A DNA stretch of 64,000 bases, from NCBI GenBank assembly GCA_022828125.1, contig JAJEJD010000016.1, positions 116,765 through 180,764 of the forward strand. The letters are read 5' to 3'. Below the pieces are notes generated by a model. That model ran no database searches and was not told where the DNA came from. It worked only from the letters and a program-made list of their open reading frames with translations. The number at the start of each line of letters is the position of its first letter. Position 1 is the first letter of the stretch. Below, piece by piece: positions 32,239-41,954 of this stretch. Both the position numbers and the translations under genes were made by a program. The stretch is from a bacterium. GTDB lineage: Bacteria; UBA8248.

Positions 32239-33645
32239 CTAGGCTTCCACTTTTTCGCCCAAGAGATCGATAAGGCCATGGATATTTTCTAGCGTATCGA
32301 TTTTATAGAGCATCGCCTCAATCAAGGCGATTTGATCGCCCTCGTACACTAAGCCGGTGCATTCCGTGAATTTCTCATAAAGCTCCTCGCGGTCCATGGG
32401 GCGTTGAGGAGTGCCGCGTGAAATTTCAGACATTTTTTCGTATACGGTACCGTCTTCAAGCTCTATCGCCACCTTGCCGCGAATGAGCGCATAACCCTGG
32501 GCTTCGATTTCATCGTCCATGAAGGGATTCACCTTTTTCATCATCTCTACGACATCGGGGCGTTTTACGACTTCGTCTTTGTATTGAGCGATGCCGGCCG
32601 CGCGCTCCAGCAGCAAGATGCCGAAACCGAACTGCAAAGAGAATTTCGCCTCCAGCTCGTTCTGCGGCTCCTTGTAACGCAGTGGCTCCAGTACGCGCGA
32701 GGTGGTGCCGAAACGCAACTCTTTCACCTGGTCGGGCTTGATGTCGTTTTCCAAAATCAGGTCCCTGGCGGCATCCATCGCGGGGTGCGCAAGGGAGCCA
32801 CAAGGGTAGGGTTTAATCGACACGCCCGGGTCGACGGCCGACCAAGCGTTGCCGAGTTTCCCGACGATATAATCTTTATCGCAGCCGCCACCCATAATCT
32901 GGAAAAATCCCCACTGTCCATCAAATACCGTGGGGTCTGAAGTGTAGCCACCCGCCGCCAGCCTCGCCGCCACGACGCCATTCTCCGCAGCTCGACCGCA
33001 GTGGTAGGGCTTCGTCATCGTTCCAAAATTCGCACGCAGGCCGGCGCTTTCCGAACAAACGATGCCGTAACACATGCGCAACTGGTGTTCATTCAATCCC
33101 ATCAATTTCGCTGCGGCAGTCGCCGCCCCGATGGCGCCGATTGTTCCCGTTGAATGAAATCCTTTGACGTAATGATCCGGCCGAATCGCTTCCGCCACCT
33201 TGCATTCCACTTCAAAACCCAGCGCAAATGCAGTGAGCAACTCCTGTCCTGTTGCACCCAGCGCCTCGGCAAGGGACAGAGCTGCGGGCATCACCGGACA
33301 CGTGGGATGAGTCAACAGGCCATACACACGATCCGGATAGCTGCTCAACTGCGTATCGTCATAATCCATTGCGTGGCCGGCGATGCCATTGGCCAAAGCA
33401 GCGAGATGCGCGGGCACCGTCATGCCGGTTCCGATTACTCGCGCCTCGGGTTCTCCTCCGATTTCCTTGAGGTAGTTTTGGATGATATGGCCGCTTTCTT
33501 CCGTGGAACCCGCCACCATCAGACCGATTCCATCCACGAAACATCGGCGCATGATTACTCTTACGTCTTCAGGAATGTCTTCGTACTCCGTATTCAAGAC
33601 AAATTCGACGACGGCATCCGTGATGAGAGAATCTGAATCGTTCAT
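32239..33645 (-). CDS. MmgE/PrpD-family protein
   Basis: A 468-residue MmgE/PrpD protein, the family of 2-methylcitrate dehydratase, cis-aconitate decarboxylase and iminodisuccinate epimerase. Marks: VDGIGLMVAGS, NGIAGHAMDYDDTQ, HPTCPVMPAALSLAE, ALGFEVECKVAEA, GFHSTGTIGAIGAA, FGTMTKPYHCGRAAENGV and IKPYPCGSLAHPAMDAA. ATG at 33645 is preceded by AAAGGTGAGG. No other propionate genes are nearby, so the substrate is open. It lies second in the operon that runs to tupC. Confidence 0.92.
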   Translation of the reverse strand: MNDSDSLITDAVVEFVLNTEYEDIPEDVRVIMRRCFVDGIGLMVAGSTEESGHIIQNYLKEIGGEPEARVIGTGMTVPAHLAALANGIAGHAMDYDDTQLSSYPDRVYGLLTHPTCPVMPAALSLAEALGATGQELLTAFALGFEVECKVAEAIRPDHYVKGFHSTGTIGAIGAATAAAKLMGLNEHQLRMCYGIVCSESAGLRANFGTMTKPYHCGRAAENGVVAARLAAGGYTSDPTVFDGQWGFFQIMGGGCDKDYIVGKLGNAWSAVDPGVSIKPYPCGSLAHPAMDAARDLILENDIKPDQVKELRFGTTSRVLEPLRYKEPQNELEAKFSLQFGFGILLLERAAGIAQYKDEVVKRPDVVEMMKKVNPFMDDEIEAQGYALIRGKVAIELEDGTVYEKMSEISRGTPQRPMDREELYEKFTECTGLVYEGDQIALIEAMLYKIDTLENIHGLIDLLGEKVEA

Positions 33646-33679
33646 AACCTCACCTTTCTGTAAAATCTTTGACAATCGA

Positions 33680-33874
33680 TCAGTTGTTTTTCTGCTCCAC
33701 ACCTTTAGATGCGGGGTTCTGTGGAACTGTTATCAATTTCATCCGGGGTTTCGGACAAAAATATCCGGTTAATGATGGGAAAATCGACGCATTCGAACAA
33801 ATCCCACTTAACGCAAAAATGAAAAACCCAGACAAAAGCAATGTGCCCAACAACCAAATCACACCACGGCTCAT
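33680..33874 (-). CDS. Small single-span membrane protein
   Basis: A 64-residue frame from ATG at 33874 with one hydrophobic helix (VIWLLGTLLLSGFFIFALSG) and a hydrophilic tail holding two Cys and FCPKPRMKLITVPQNP. G-rich sequence precedes the start. It lies 34 bases upstream of the PrpD gene and would be the first gene of the operon. I do not recognise it. Whether it is translated is uncertain. Confidence 0.45.
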   Translation of the reverse strand: MSRGVIWLLGTLLLSGFFIFALSGICSNASIFPSLTGYFCPKPRMKLITVPQNPASKGVEQKNN

Positions 33875-33955
33875 GATGGATTCCCCACCCCCCTCCAGCT
33901 TCTCAGCAAAGCGATTACCAGTGAAGGGGGCGCGTTGAATTTTGGCCCATATAAA

Positions 33956-34018
33956 CAAAAAACGAGTCGTCTCGCTCGGCGACCCGCGATTCGAACTACT
34001 ATACAGGGAGACGATTCC
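33956..34018 (-). terminator. Terminator-like hairpin in the leader of the PrpD-tup operon
   Basis: On the minus strand GGAATCGTCTC (34008-34018) pairs 9 of 10 with GAGACGACTCG (33963-33973) across a 34-base loop that can fold further, followed by six T. It lies about 90 bases upstream of the first operon gene, where an attenuator or the end of a small RNA would sit. Confidence 0.5.
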
Positions 34019-34335
34019 GATGCCCTGCGTCTTCAATGACCCAAAACAGAAATTACGGGTACGAAACCTAACAAAAACTATACTCCCCGGCAAGGAATAA
34101 TCGTCTTTTTCCGTATTTCCATTTTACTTATTTACTGAAGACTGGAATAATAAGAGAAGAAAAGGGTAGGAGATTCCATGTTCGTATCATATATTATTCA
34201 TCAGGAGTGGACCTGTTGATTTAATGAGGTTTATTATTTTTTGCTTCAGCTTGTGATTTTTTGCGCAAGCGATTAGGGAGTCTATCCGGTAGCAATAAAC
34301 GTATCTTTACGACATCCAAATTAGTGGAGTTTCAA
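34019..34335. other. Intergenic region between the PrpD-tup operon and nadA
   Basis: AT-rich divergent spacer; must hold promoters for both directions and possibly the start of a structured leader on the minus strand. I do not recognise a known riboswitch class. GGAG six bases before 34336 is the nadA ribosome site. Confidence 0.4.
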
Positions 34336-35448
34336 ATGATTTTAGATATTGAAGCTGGTGACATCCTTCCTGCAAAAGATGCCATCGCTTTGATGGACCA
34401 AGCTGACCTCGGACCTTCCATCGATGTTCCTGAAATCCCCGCAAACGCTCATCCCGAGAACATCACGGAAGAGGAAAGAGAATTTCTGCAAGGTGAGGTC
34501 AGGCGTCTCAAGAAAGAAAGAAACGCTCTCGTCCTTGCACACAATTATGTACCCAGAGATATTCAGGACGTTTCCGATGTCATCGGAGATTCATTGTTCC
34601 TGGCCCAACAAGGCGCCGCCTCGGACGCCGACTATCTTGTCGAACCTTCCGTGTTATTCATGAATCAGATTTTAGCCGCGCTCAAGAAATCCCATCAAAC
34701 CGTTCTGGCCCCCAGCCTCAATGCGCTCTGCTCTTTGGCCGCTCATGCAGATGTCGAAAAAATTAGAGATTGGAAACAAGCGCATCCGGACGGAATCGTC
34801 ATCAGTTATGTAAACACGTATCTCGAGGTAAAAGCCGAGAGTGATTACTGTTGCGCGTCCGCCAATGCAGGCAAGGTCACCCTCCACATCCTCGAAAACT
34901 CCAGACCCGAACAGCCTATACTGTTTCTGCCAGACGTCTTCCTGGGTTTCTACGCAGCCAAGCTGCTGGAGAGTAAAGGACATTCTCTGGAGCGACTCCA
35001 TCTCATGATGGGCGCGTGTCATGTCCATGAGAGGATTCGCCCGCACCACGTCATGGAGCAGCAACAACTACACCCCGAAGCTATCACCGTGGTTCATCCC
35101 GAATGCGGATGCACCAGCGCCTGCATGCGGCAAGTAAACGACGGCATCGTGCCTGAGGACATGCTCCAGTTCCGATCCACCCAGGGTATGATCAAATTGG
35201 TAGAGGAAGTACCTCACTCGGAGGTCATCGTGGCTACCGAGGTTGGAAACCTCCACCCCATGTCCAAGGCGGTTCCGGACAAAACCTTGATTCCCGCTAG
35301 CCGTGAAGCCCTTTGCGCCTACATGAAACAAAACACGCTGCAAAACCTTTATGAATGCCTGCGGGATCTAAAACACGAAATTACCGTGGAGCCGGAACTG
35401 GCTCGGCGCGCGCGAATACCCATCGAGCGTATGCTCGAAATCGTATAA
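34336..35448 (+). CDS. nadA: Quinolinate synthase
   Basis: A 370-residue quinolinate synthase, which condenses iminoaspartate with dihydroxyacetone phosphate using a [4Fe-4S] cluster. Cluster cysteines: LNALCSLAAHA, MMGACHVHERI and HPECGCTS. Substrate motifs are LAHNYVPRDIQDVSDVIGDS, SYVNTYLEVKAESDYCC-like and IVATEVGNLHPM. The ATG at 34336 has GGAG six bases upstream; the open frame extends 25 codons further without a ribosome site. NadC follows 18 bases later. A nadB gene is not in the window. Confidence 0.95.
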   Translation: MILDIEAGDILPAKDAIALMDQADLGPSIDVPEIPANAHPENITEEEREFLQGEVRRLKKERNALVLAHNYVPRDIQDVSDVIGDSLFLAQQGAASDADYLVEPSVLFMNQILAALKKSHQTVLAPSLNALCSLAAHADVEKIRDWKQAHPDGIVISYVNTYLEVKAESDYCCASANAGKVTLHILENSRPEQPILFLPDVFLGFYAAKLLESKGHSLERLHLMMGACHVHERIRPHHVMEQQQLHPEAITVVHPECGCTSACMRQVNDGIVPEDMLQFRSTQGMIKLVEEVPHSEVIVATEVGNLHPMSKAVPDKTLIPASREALCAYMKQNTLQNLYECLRDLKHEITVEPELARRARIPIERMLEIV

Positions 35449-35466
35449 AACCAAACACCGCTAGAT

Positions 35467-36351
35467 ATGGATATCCGCTCTAAAATCCGCGAATGGCTAC
35501 TGGAGGATTTTGGGGGCGCGCCCCTACAGTACGACGCTGAGGAAGATCCCTTGTGTGTGGCGGAGTTACGCACGAAAAGTGATGCCATTCTCGCGGGTTC
35601 TCCGTTTTTCCTTCTCATACTGGAAGAAACCCAAAACCTATTGGCTCTCGGAAAAAGCAGTCCACCCGAGGTCAACTGGTTAAAAGATGAAGAAACCAGA
35701 GTTTCCAAAGGCGAACTTCTGGCGCACGTTTCCGGTCATACCCAGACCATCTTGAAGGCGGAACGCACCGCGCTCAATCTTCTTTCGCATATCTCTGAAA
35801 TCGCCACGCACACGGCGAATACATTGGCTCGCTTCGGGGACTTTCCAGCAACATTCAAGGGCATCATTGATACCAGGAAGAATCGGCCAGGCTTGCGTTA
35901 TTTTGAAAAATACGCAGTTCGTGCAGGTGGCGGGCAAAATCACCGCTTAGGATTTTTCGACGGGGAGATGATTAAAGACAACGACATCGTTGCCGCCGGT
36001 TCCATTACCGCCGCCATCGACAGGCAATTCGGCAACCGCTACATGACAGAAACTCAAATCGAAGTGCAAAATCTGGCCCAACTGGAAGAAGTCATCGAAG
36101 ACGGGCGAGTCCACATGATTCTTCTTGACAACATGGATATAGAAACACTTCAAAAAGCCGTTGCCCGCACCCGAGAAGTCGGCATCGCCTCAAAAACACA
36201 AAAACCCTATGAGCTCGAGGCCTCCGGCATCGGTGACGGCGATATCCGAAGCATCGCGGAGACAGGTGTAGACTACATCTCCACCAGTTCGCTCGTTCGC
36301 TCCGCCCTCCCGCTTGACTTCCATATGAAGATCACAAAAGTGGATTTATGA
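35467..36351 (+). CDS. nadC: Nicotinate-nucleotide pyrophosphorylase (quinolinate phosphoribosyltransferase)
   Basis: A 294-residue NadC. Substrate-binding segments: AERTALNLLSHISEIATHT, IIDTRKNRPGLRYFEKYAVRAGGGQNHRLG in part (Arg, Lys and His ligands), MIKDNDI, IEVQNLAQLEE, ILLDNM, ELEASGIG and TGVDYISTSSL. It turns quinolinate and PRPP into nicotinate mononucleotide. It lies directly after nadA, so the two form a de novo NAD operon. Confidence 0.96.
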   Translation: MDIRSKIREWLLEDFGGAPLQYDAEEDPLCVAELRTKSDAILAGSPFFLLILEETQNLLALGKSSPPEVNWLKDEETRVSKGELLAHVSGHTQTILKAERTALNLLSHISEIATHTANTLARFGDFPATFKGIIDTRKNRPGLRYFEKYAVRAGGGQNHRLGFFDGEMIKDNDIVAAGSITAAIDRQFGNRYMTETQIEVQNLAQLEEVIEDGRVHMILLDNMDIETLQKAVARTREVGIASKTQKPYELEASGIGDGDIRSIAETGVDYISTSSLVRSALPLDFHMKITKVDL

Positions 36352-36426
36352 TATTCTTTGGAAATCGTTTTTCCTGATTCGTGCCGAAATGTTGTTTCAC
36401 CGACTTAATCACTTCCGAGGAAAATT

Positions 36427-36951
36427 ATGTCTTTAGAAGTCGACTCTAAAAGCGTGGATTACTACAAAGCCTCTGATGGGCGCATCATTGCCATCCACAT
36501 CAAAGGAGATTTCAACGATTACGCCAAGTTTCCCCCGTATCTGGACACAGAGGAAGCAAAAGAACACATCCGAACCGCATACGCCGGTCAGGACATCGAA
36601 GCGGAACGCAACACCAAGGCACATATGACGGATGATGACATACCCCTGCAAATCATCGTCTTGAACAGACCTAAAGGCGCAATCACCAAAGCGCATTTTC
36701 ACGTGGTGGAAGAGAGGACCACAAATACTACGCGGCATCAAATTCTCTTGTGTCAACGCGGGAAGGTTCGAGTCGGCGTATTCACCAAGGAGGGGGAAAA
36801 TCTAGGCGATGCGATTTTGCATCGCGACGATCTCATACTCATGTACGAAGGGCATGAGGTTGAATTCTTGGAAGATGATTCAAAGGTCATCGAAATCAAG
36901 GAAGGCCCTTTCCCGGAAACAGACGAGCGTGACAAAGTCGATTTGAAATAA
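36427..36951 (+). CDS. Cupin-like protein
   Basis: A 174-residue protein whose C-terminal half has a cupin-like run: KAHFHVVEERTTNTTRHQILL (His, His, Glu, His order), GKVRVGVFTKEG, then a turn RDDLILMYEGHEVEFLEDD. The N-terminal 60 residues (YYKASDGRIIAIHIKGDFNDY) are of unknown type. Ribosome site GAGGAAAATT. It lies between nadC and the FAH-family gene, all on the plus strand. Possibly a sugar isomerase-like or ligand-binding cupin. Confidence 0.65.
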   Translation: MSLEVDSKSVDYYKASDGRIIAIHIKGDFNDYAKFPPYLDTEEAKEHIRTAYAGQDIEAERNTKAHMTDDDIPLQIIVLNRPKGAITKAHFHVVEERTTNTTRHQILLCQRGKVRVGVFTKEGENLGDAILHRDDLILMYEGHEVEFLEDDSKVIEIKEGPFPETDERDKVDLK

Positions 36952-36994
36952 GTAGATATGGACACCAGCCAATCAGTCAACCCGGAGAGAAGCC

Positions 36995-38011
36995 ATGAAA
37001 TTTTGCACCTTTGAAGTGCGAACACCTGTTGGCCCATTCGAGCGTTTGGGCGCCGTTGTATCCGAAGGCGATAACCTCCGATACGTCGATCTCAATTTTG
37101 CAGCGGCGGCGGAGTTCAAACAGCGTGGATCCTCACGCCCACAGGCCATGGCGGATGCGCTCATTCCATCCGACATGTTGGCCCTCGCGGCATCGGGCAA
37201 AGGCGGCATCGAAGCCACTGAAGAAGCGCTCGAATACGCACTCGAACACGAAGACGCCACCGGCCCTCGCGGGGAGCAAATCATATATGCGCCGAGCGAA
37301 GCCCGGCTGCTCGCGCCCATCAAACAACCTCCGCTCATTCGCGGTTTTGCGGGATTCGAACGCCATCTCAAAAAAACATTTGAGGTGATGAATCTCGAAA
37401 TCCCCAAAATCTGGTACGAGCGTCCCCTTGCCTTCAAGGCGAGTTGCGCCCACATGGCCGGGCCCGAGGAGGAAGTCCCCTGGCCCAGCTTTACCGAGAA
37501 AATGGATTTCGAGCTCGAATTCTGCTGCGTGATCGGCGTACCGGGGCGGGACATTTCAGAAGAAGATGCGCATGAACACATCTTCGGTTATGCAATTTTG
37601 AACGACTGGAGCGCCCGGGACGCGCAAGGGGGCGAAATGGCGATGGGAACCGGGCCATACAAGAGCAAGGACTGGTGCTGGAGCCTTGGTCCCTGGATAG
37701 CCACACCCGATGAAGTCGGCGACCCGAAAAACATTCCCATGGCCGCGAGGGTCAATGGAGAAACGTGGGTGGAAACCACGCCCGGAGAGATGTACTGGAC
37801 TTTCTCTCAAATCATCGCCTATACCGCCAGGGACGAGAACCTGGTCACGGGAGATCTGATGGGATCAGGCACCGTCCCCGGAGGGTGCGGAATGGAAATG
37901 GAGCGTTGGATTCAACCAGGGGATATCGTGGAAATTGACATGGGGCCGCTGGGAGTCATGAGAAACAAGGTCGGTCAAAAACCCGAGCCCAAACCCTACA
38001 CGTACAGGTAA
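36995..38011 (+). CDS. Fumarylacetoacetate-hydrolase-family protein
   Basis: A 338-residue FAH-superfamily enzyme. The metal site residues are Glu-x-Glu in KMDFELEFCCVIG and Asp in ILNDWSARDAQG. Other marks: GFAGFERHLKK, KSKDWCWSLGPW, VNGETWVETTPGEMYW, DLMGSGTVPGGCGMEM and PGDIVEIDMGPLG. The family hydrolyses beta-diketo acids or decarboxylates oxaloacetate-like acids. It has the long N-terminal region of catabolic FAH hydrolases. ATG at 36995 follows CGGAGAGAAGCC. Confidence 0.92.
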   Translation: MKFCTFEVRTPVGPFERLGAVVSEGDNLRYVDLNFAAAAEFKQRGSSRPQAMADALIPSDMLALAASGKGGIEATEEALEYALEHEDATGPRGEQIIYAPSEARLLAPIKQPPLIRGFAGFERHLKKTFEVMNLEIPKIWYERPLAFKASCAHMAGPEEEVPWPSFTEKMDFELEFCCVIGVPGRDISEEDAHEHIFGYAILNDWSARDAQGGEMAMGTGPYKSKDWCWSLGPWIATPDEVGDPKNIPMAARVNGETWVETTPGEMYWTFSQIIAYTARDENLVTGDLMGSGTVPGGCGMEMERWIQPGDIVEIDMGPLGVMRNKVGQKPEPKPYTYR

Positions 38012-38013
38012 AC

Positions 38014-40383
38014 CTACGCCTCTGTTTCCGGGTCACTTTGCCGTGGGTTCATGAGGTGAATGACTCTTTGCGGGAAGGGTATCTCGATGCCCTCCTCTCG
38101 CAGGCGGCGTTCAATCTCAAACCTCAAATCACTCGCAACCCCCAGCCGTCTCATCACGTCCGAAGTAAAACACCGCAGTTCGAAATCCAGGCTGCTCGCG
38201 CCAAAATCTCGAAATACGACCGCTGGAGCGGGGTCATCGCTCACCCTATCGTTCTTCTCGGCGATATCCAGAAGAATCTCCCGAACCTTCTCCACATCGG
38301 AACCATAAGCCACGCCCACTCCGATCTCCACACGGCCATACCGATCTCTATGCGTCAGGTTGGTGACCGATGTCGAAATAATCTCCGCGTTCGGAATAAT
38401 CACAGAAGCACGCTGCCATGTTTCCAGCTCTGTTGCGCGAAACTGTATCCTTTTCACAATTCCCTCATCGCTGCCCACGCGCACCCAATCTCCAACCTTA
38501 ATGGGTCTTTCGACCAAGAGTATCAAACCGGAAATAAAGTTATTCACCACATTTTGCAATCCGAAACCGATCCCCACAGAGAGAGCGCTGACAACCAGCG
38601 CAAGGTTCGAGAGATCGATTCCCGTCACAGAAATGCTCAATAACGCCGCAAGGATAACGCCCGCATAACCGAACCCTGCGTTCAGAGAGTGGCGTATGCC
38701 TGCAGGCAAATTCGTCTGCCCCAGGACCCGCTCGGACAACTGCCTTTGCAAAAATCTTATTCCTGCCATGGCGGTTAAGAAGACGGCGATAGCCAGGAAA
38801 ATATCGATGACCGAGATGCGGATGCTTCCCACCTTGAACCCGGACAGGGCTTGCAGCGTCCAGCGAATCAGATCGTCGGCCGGCACTCCCCAGACAGGCA
38901 CGATAATGAGGATGCCGCAAAGGAAAACAACCGGATCGACAATGACCCGCCACCAGGAACGCAATCTTTCGATCATGCGGGAAGGAATATGGAGTTTGTC
39001 TTGTATGGATTCGGATTTTGTCGACCAGGATACCAATTCGTGGATGAAGCCACGCAATAGAACTACTACCCACAGTAAAAGGCCAGTCCAAATAAGGTTT
39101 GTGAGAAGTCGTTTGCCAAAAGCGCCATATCCGACAAACAACGCTGCAACACCGATTAACGCGAGCGCTCTTGCGGTGCGACGGAGCAATTTCCACGCCT
39201 GTCCACTCTGCCGGGTTGCACCTTCCTGGGCCGCTTCGGATCGCCAGAGTTCCCCACGCCCGAGCTTGACGAAAAAACAACCCTCCAAAGCACCGAACAC
39301 CGCAGCGTAGATGGACATCGCCTCTACAGACCTCATCCCTTCATCTTCAAGATTCGAGAAAAACATGTCGGCCGAAAAAACAGCCGCCAAAGCGACAATC
39401 AAACGATATGCGCTTTGCGCATTTTCGGAAGATTGCCCCGTGAACCGCAAATTTGGCTGCTTTGGGGAGAGGAAAGACTTCGTAAACGCAACAACCACAA
39501 AAAAGAACAACATAGATAAAAGAAAAGACGTAAGCGCTTCTCCAAAGAGACCGCTCACCAAAGCACCCGGTCGGGTCACCCATATATAAAAGGCCGCTAA
39601 AATCGCTCCCGGCAAAATGCTGTTGCCAACGCCATCTGCGATGGCGGAGCCGAACCTACGCGCATATGAGGGCTCCAACATTCCGGGGTCGCGGCCAAAC
39701 ATGCTCGAAACGCTCCGCCTGATTCCCCATCCCAAAAATGCGCCCAGCATCAAAACCACAATTCCCGGCAACAAAACGGCGCCGCCACCAACGCCAGGAG
39801 GCAGTTTTGCGAACCAATCGAGCGGAGAACGGAGAATTCGTCGAACTTCAGTTGCAATTTCCGGAAAACCCTTGGCGAGCACCCCGGGCGCAATGGGTAT
39901 CGGAGTTCTTCTGGACATGTCTCCTAAAAAACGCTCCAGCCTCTCCTTGGATAAGGTCTCTTCCAATTCCGCAGCACGAATAACGGCCAAGTCAGCCTCA
40001 GCGATGCGCGCTCGGGCAACTGTGACTTGACGATTGTACCGTTCTCTTCTGGCGGCTATCTCTCTCGCTTCTGGCGGGCTATCCTTTCCGGGAGGAGGGC
40101 CAATAGCCTTGAGTAGCTTTTCAGACTGGAGGAGTTCTTGTTGGTAACTTGCTTTAACGTCATGCGCCCGTGAGCGGACTTGCCGCACCAGGGACAAATA
40201 CCCTTGAGTGAGAGTTGGCGTTTTTTCATCGCTTTGAAGATATCGGGTCGCATCTTGTAAAACGATCGCCCAATCATTTGGTTCTGTAGTTTCGCTTGAG
40301 GCGACATCCGCCGAAAATGCCGGCGATGAGAGAAAAAGCAAAATCACTAGAATGAAATAAAAACAAATCTTCTTGCGGCTCAT
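38014..40383 (-). CDS. Large MscS-family mechanosensitive channel
   Basis: A 789-residue protein of the MscK/YnaI-like class. It starts with a signal peptide (KICFYFILVILLFLSSPAFSA), then a periplasmic helical region (to about residue 190), about ten membrane helices, and the C-terminal MscS core: NLALVVSALSVGIGFGLQNVVNNFISG, LLVERPIKVGDWVRVG, and IIPNAEIISTSVTNLTHRD. It opens under membrane tension to release solutes during osmotic downshift. ATG at 40383 follows GCGGGAGGCTC. Convergent with the FAH gene, 2 bases apart. Confidence 0.93.
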   Translation of the reverse strand: MSRKKICFYFILVILLFLSSPAFSADVASSETTEPNDWAIVLQDATRYLQSDEKTPTLTQGYLSLVRQVRSRAHDVKASYQQELLQSEKLLKAIGPPPGKDSPPEAREIAARRERYNRQVTVARARIAEADLAVIRAAELEETLSKERLERFLGDMSRRTPIPIAPGVLAKGFPEIATEVRRILRSPLDWFAKLPPGVGGGAVLLPGIVVLMLGAFLGWGIRRSVSSMFGRDPGMLEPSYARRFGSAIADGVGNSILPGAILAAFYIWVTRPGALVSGLFGEALTSFLLSMLFFFVVVAFTKSFLSPKQPNLRFTGQSSENAQSAYRLIVALAAVFSADMFFSNLEDEGMRSVEAMSIYAAVFGALEGCFFVKLGRGELWRSEAAQEGATRQSGQAWKLLRRTARALALIGVAALFVGYGAFGKRLLTNLIWTGLLLWVVVLLRGFIHELVSWSTKSESIQDKLHIPSRMIERLRSWWRVIVDPVVFLCGILIIVPVWGVPADDLIRWTLQALSGFKVGSIRISVIDIFLAIAVFLTAMAGIRFLQRQLSERVLGQTNLPAGIRHSLNAGFGYAGVILAALLSISVTGIDLSNLALVVSALSVGIGFGLQNVVNNFISGLILLVERPIKVGDWVRVGSDEGIVKRIQFRATELETWQRASVIIPNAEIISTSVTNLTHRDRYGRVEIGVGVAYGSDVEKVREILLDIAEKNDRVSDDPAPAVVFRDFGASSLDFELRCFTSDVMRRLGVASDLRFEIERRLREEGIEIPFPQRVIHLMNPRQSDPETEA

Positions 40384-40577
40384 GAGCCTCCCGCTTTCAA
40401 CATCTTTCATGCTGGCCGGTTTCAAGATGAAGAATCGATCCAATGTCGGATTGTCTCATCATATATTCATATCTACCACATACATATACTACCGATTTTC
40501 AGCCCTGCGCGAGTTAGGAGTTGCCACAACCTCCACGGTGCGCTCGCCACCCCATATAAAACCCATTTTGCTTAACA

Positions 40578-41954
40578 TCAATATCTTGTTTCCGCATGTG
40601 AGCCTATCCCTCTCCGCCGGCTCCAAACCAAAAACCAAGCCAGCAGGCATACGCCACCCATAAGATGACTTATCGTCATCGCGCCCCATACACCGGCGGC
40701 TTCGAATCCCAACGGCAAAGCAGTAAAATACGCGAGCGGAATCTGAAAACCCCACCGGACAAAAGCTTCCACAACCATTGGCGGTTTCGTGTTCGCCGCT
40801 CCTTGAAAAGCACCCGCCAACATTCGCCGGACAGCTTCAAACAAAGTGCCGATGGCGAGTATTCGGACACAAACGACGCCAATGTCGACTCCCTCGTTTT
40901 TCATTCCGAAGATCAAGACAATTTCCCTTGCATAAAAATACAAAAGAAACGTCACCCCACACATCATGACAAACAAGCCGGCCATCGAGAGATAGACGCT
41001 TTTCAGCGCCCGATCCGGCCGGTTGGCGCCTACGTTTTGACCCACCATCGTCCGGACGGCGGACTGAATCCCAAAGCCGGGCAATCGCGAAAACGTCCCA
41101 AGCCGATTTCCAATCGACCATGCGGCTAACACCACTGGTCCAAATAGCGCCAAAATCTTAAGTAAAATGAGAAGAGCGCCACGTTCCAGTAAATTCTGCG
41201 CCGCCGCGGGCCAGCCCAACAAAATAATGCGGCGCATGGTTTGCGCATGAGGCTTGAGATGAATCCACCCGATCCGGAGACGAGAACGCCCCGATGTCAA
41301 AAACCAAAGGACGACAAGAATTCCTATAATACGACCCAATCCAATACCTATGGCCGAACCCGGAAGTCCAAATCCTGTGAATGGCCCCAGACCAAAAACA
41401 AGAAGGGGGATGAACGTAATAGATAAAAGTGTCGAAACTCCAAGGCCGATCAAGGATTTTCCAGGTTCGCCGGAAGATTTCAACATATGCGAAACAGTGA
41501 AAATACCGTCCACGAACGCTATGGTTAGAAAAGACGCCTGCAAATACGCAACACCTACCCGCATCACATTCGCGTCGGAAGTCAAAAGACCAAGCAATCG
41601 CGATGACAGCACATATCCCAGAATGCTGATGGCGACGTAATAAATGCCGGCCAGTAAAAACGCCTGACCCGCCGCATGACTGGCATGCTCAGGTTCTTTC
41701 GCTCCGATTCTCTGGGCCACCAAAGCACTACCCGCGATCCTGATGCCGAAACCAATCGCACGAAAAAAGAAGATGATCATGAAGCTCAAAGACACCGCAG
41801 CCAGGAATTCGGGCCCCAAACGCCCCACCCAGAAGATTTCGACAAGTATGTCGGCGTTCCAGGCTATCGGTTCCAGGCATGAGGGAACAGCCAAGCGAAA
41901 CAGACCAAAGCTGATTGAGCCTTTTGTGTAGTCATAACGCTTCTCGGGCTTCAT
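40578..41954 (-). CDS. MATE-family efflux transporter, second of a tandem pair
   Basis: A 458-residue, twelve-helix MATE exporter. It opens with RYDYTKGSISFGLFRLAVP; further marks are VEIFWVGRLGPEFLAAVSL, the repeat-interface RIAGSALVAQRIGA, GLGPFTGFGLPGSAIG and AVRTMVGQNVGANRPDRA. Its ATG overlaps the stop of the upstream paralogue by 4 bases. Substrates of such proteins are drugs or metabolites exchanged for Na+ or H+. The two may act as separate pumps or a heteromer. Confidence 0.93.
   Translation of the reverse strand: MKPEKRYDYTKGSISFGLFRLAVPSCLEPIAWNADILVEIFWVGRLGPEFLAAVSLSFMIIFFFRAIGFGIRIAGSALVAQRIGAKEPEHASHAAGQAFLLAGIYYVAISILGYVLSSRLLGLLTSDANVMRVGVAYLQASFLTIAFVDGIFTVSHMLKSSGEPGKSLIGLGVSTLLSITFIPLLVFGLGPFTGFGLPGSAIGIGLGRIIGILVVLWFLTSGRSRLRIGWIHLKPHAQTMRRIILLGWPAAAQNLLERGALLILLKILALFGPVVLAAWSIGNRLGTFSRLPGFGIQSAVRTMVGQNVGANRPDRALKSVYLSMAGLFVMMCGVTFLLYFYAREIVLIFGMKNEGVDIGVVCVRILAIGTLFEAVRRMLAGAFQGAANTKPPMVVEAFVRWGFQIPLAYFTALPLGFEAAGVWGAMTISHLMGGVCLLAWFLVWSRRRGIGSHAETRY

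Noticed and set aside
33963..34018. Possible tRNA (a TTCGAAT T-loop-like string on the minus strand)
   Set aside because: The flanking bases do not form a T-stem and there is no cloverleaf; a terminator-like hairpin explains the pairing.
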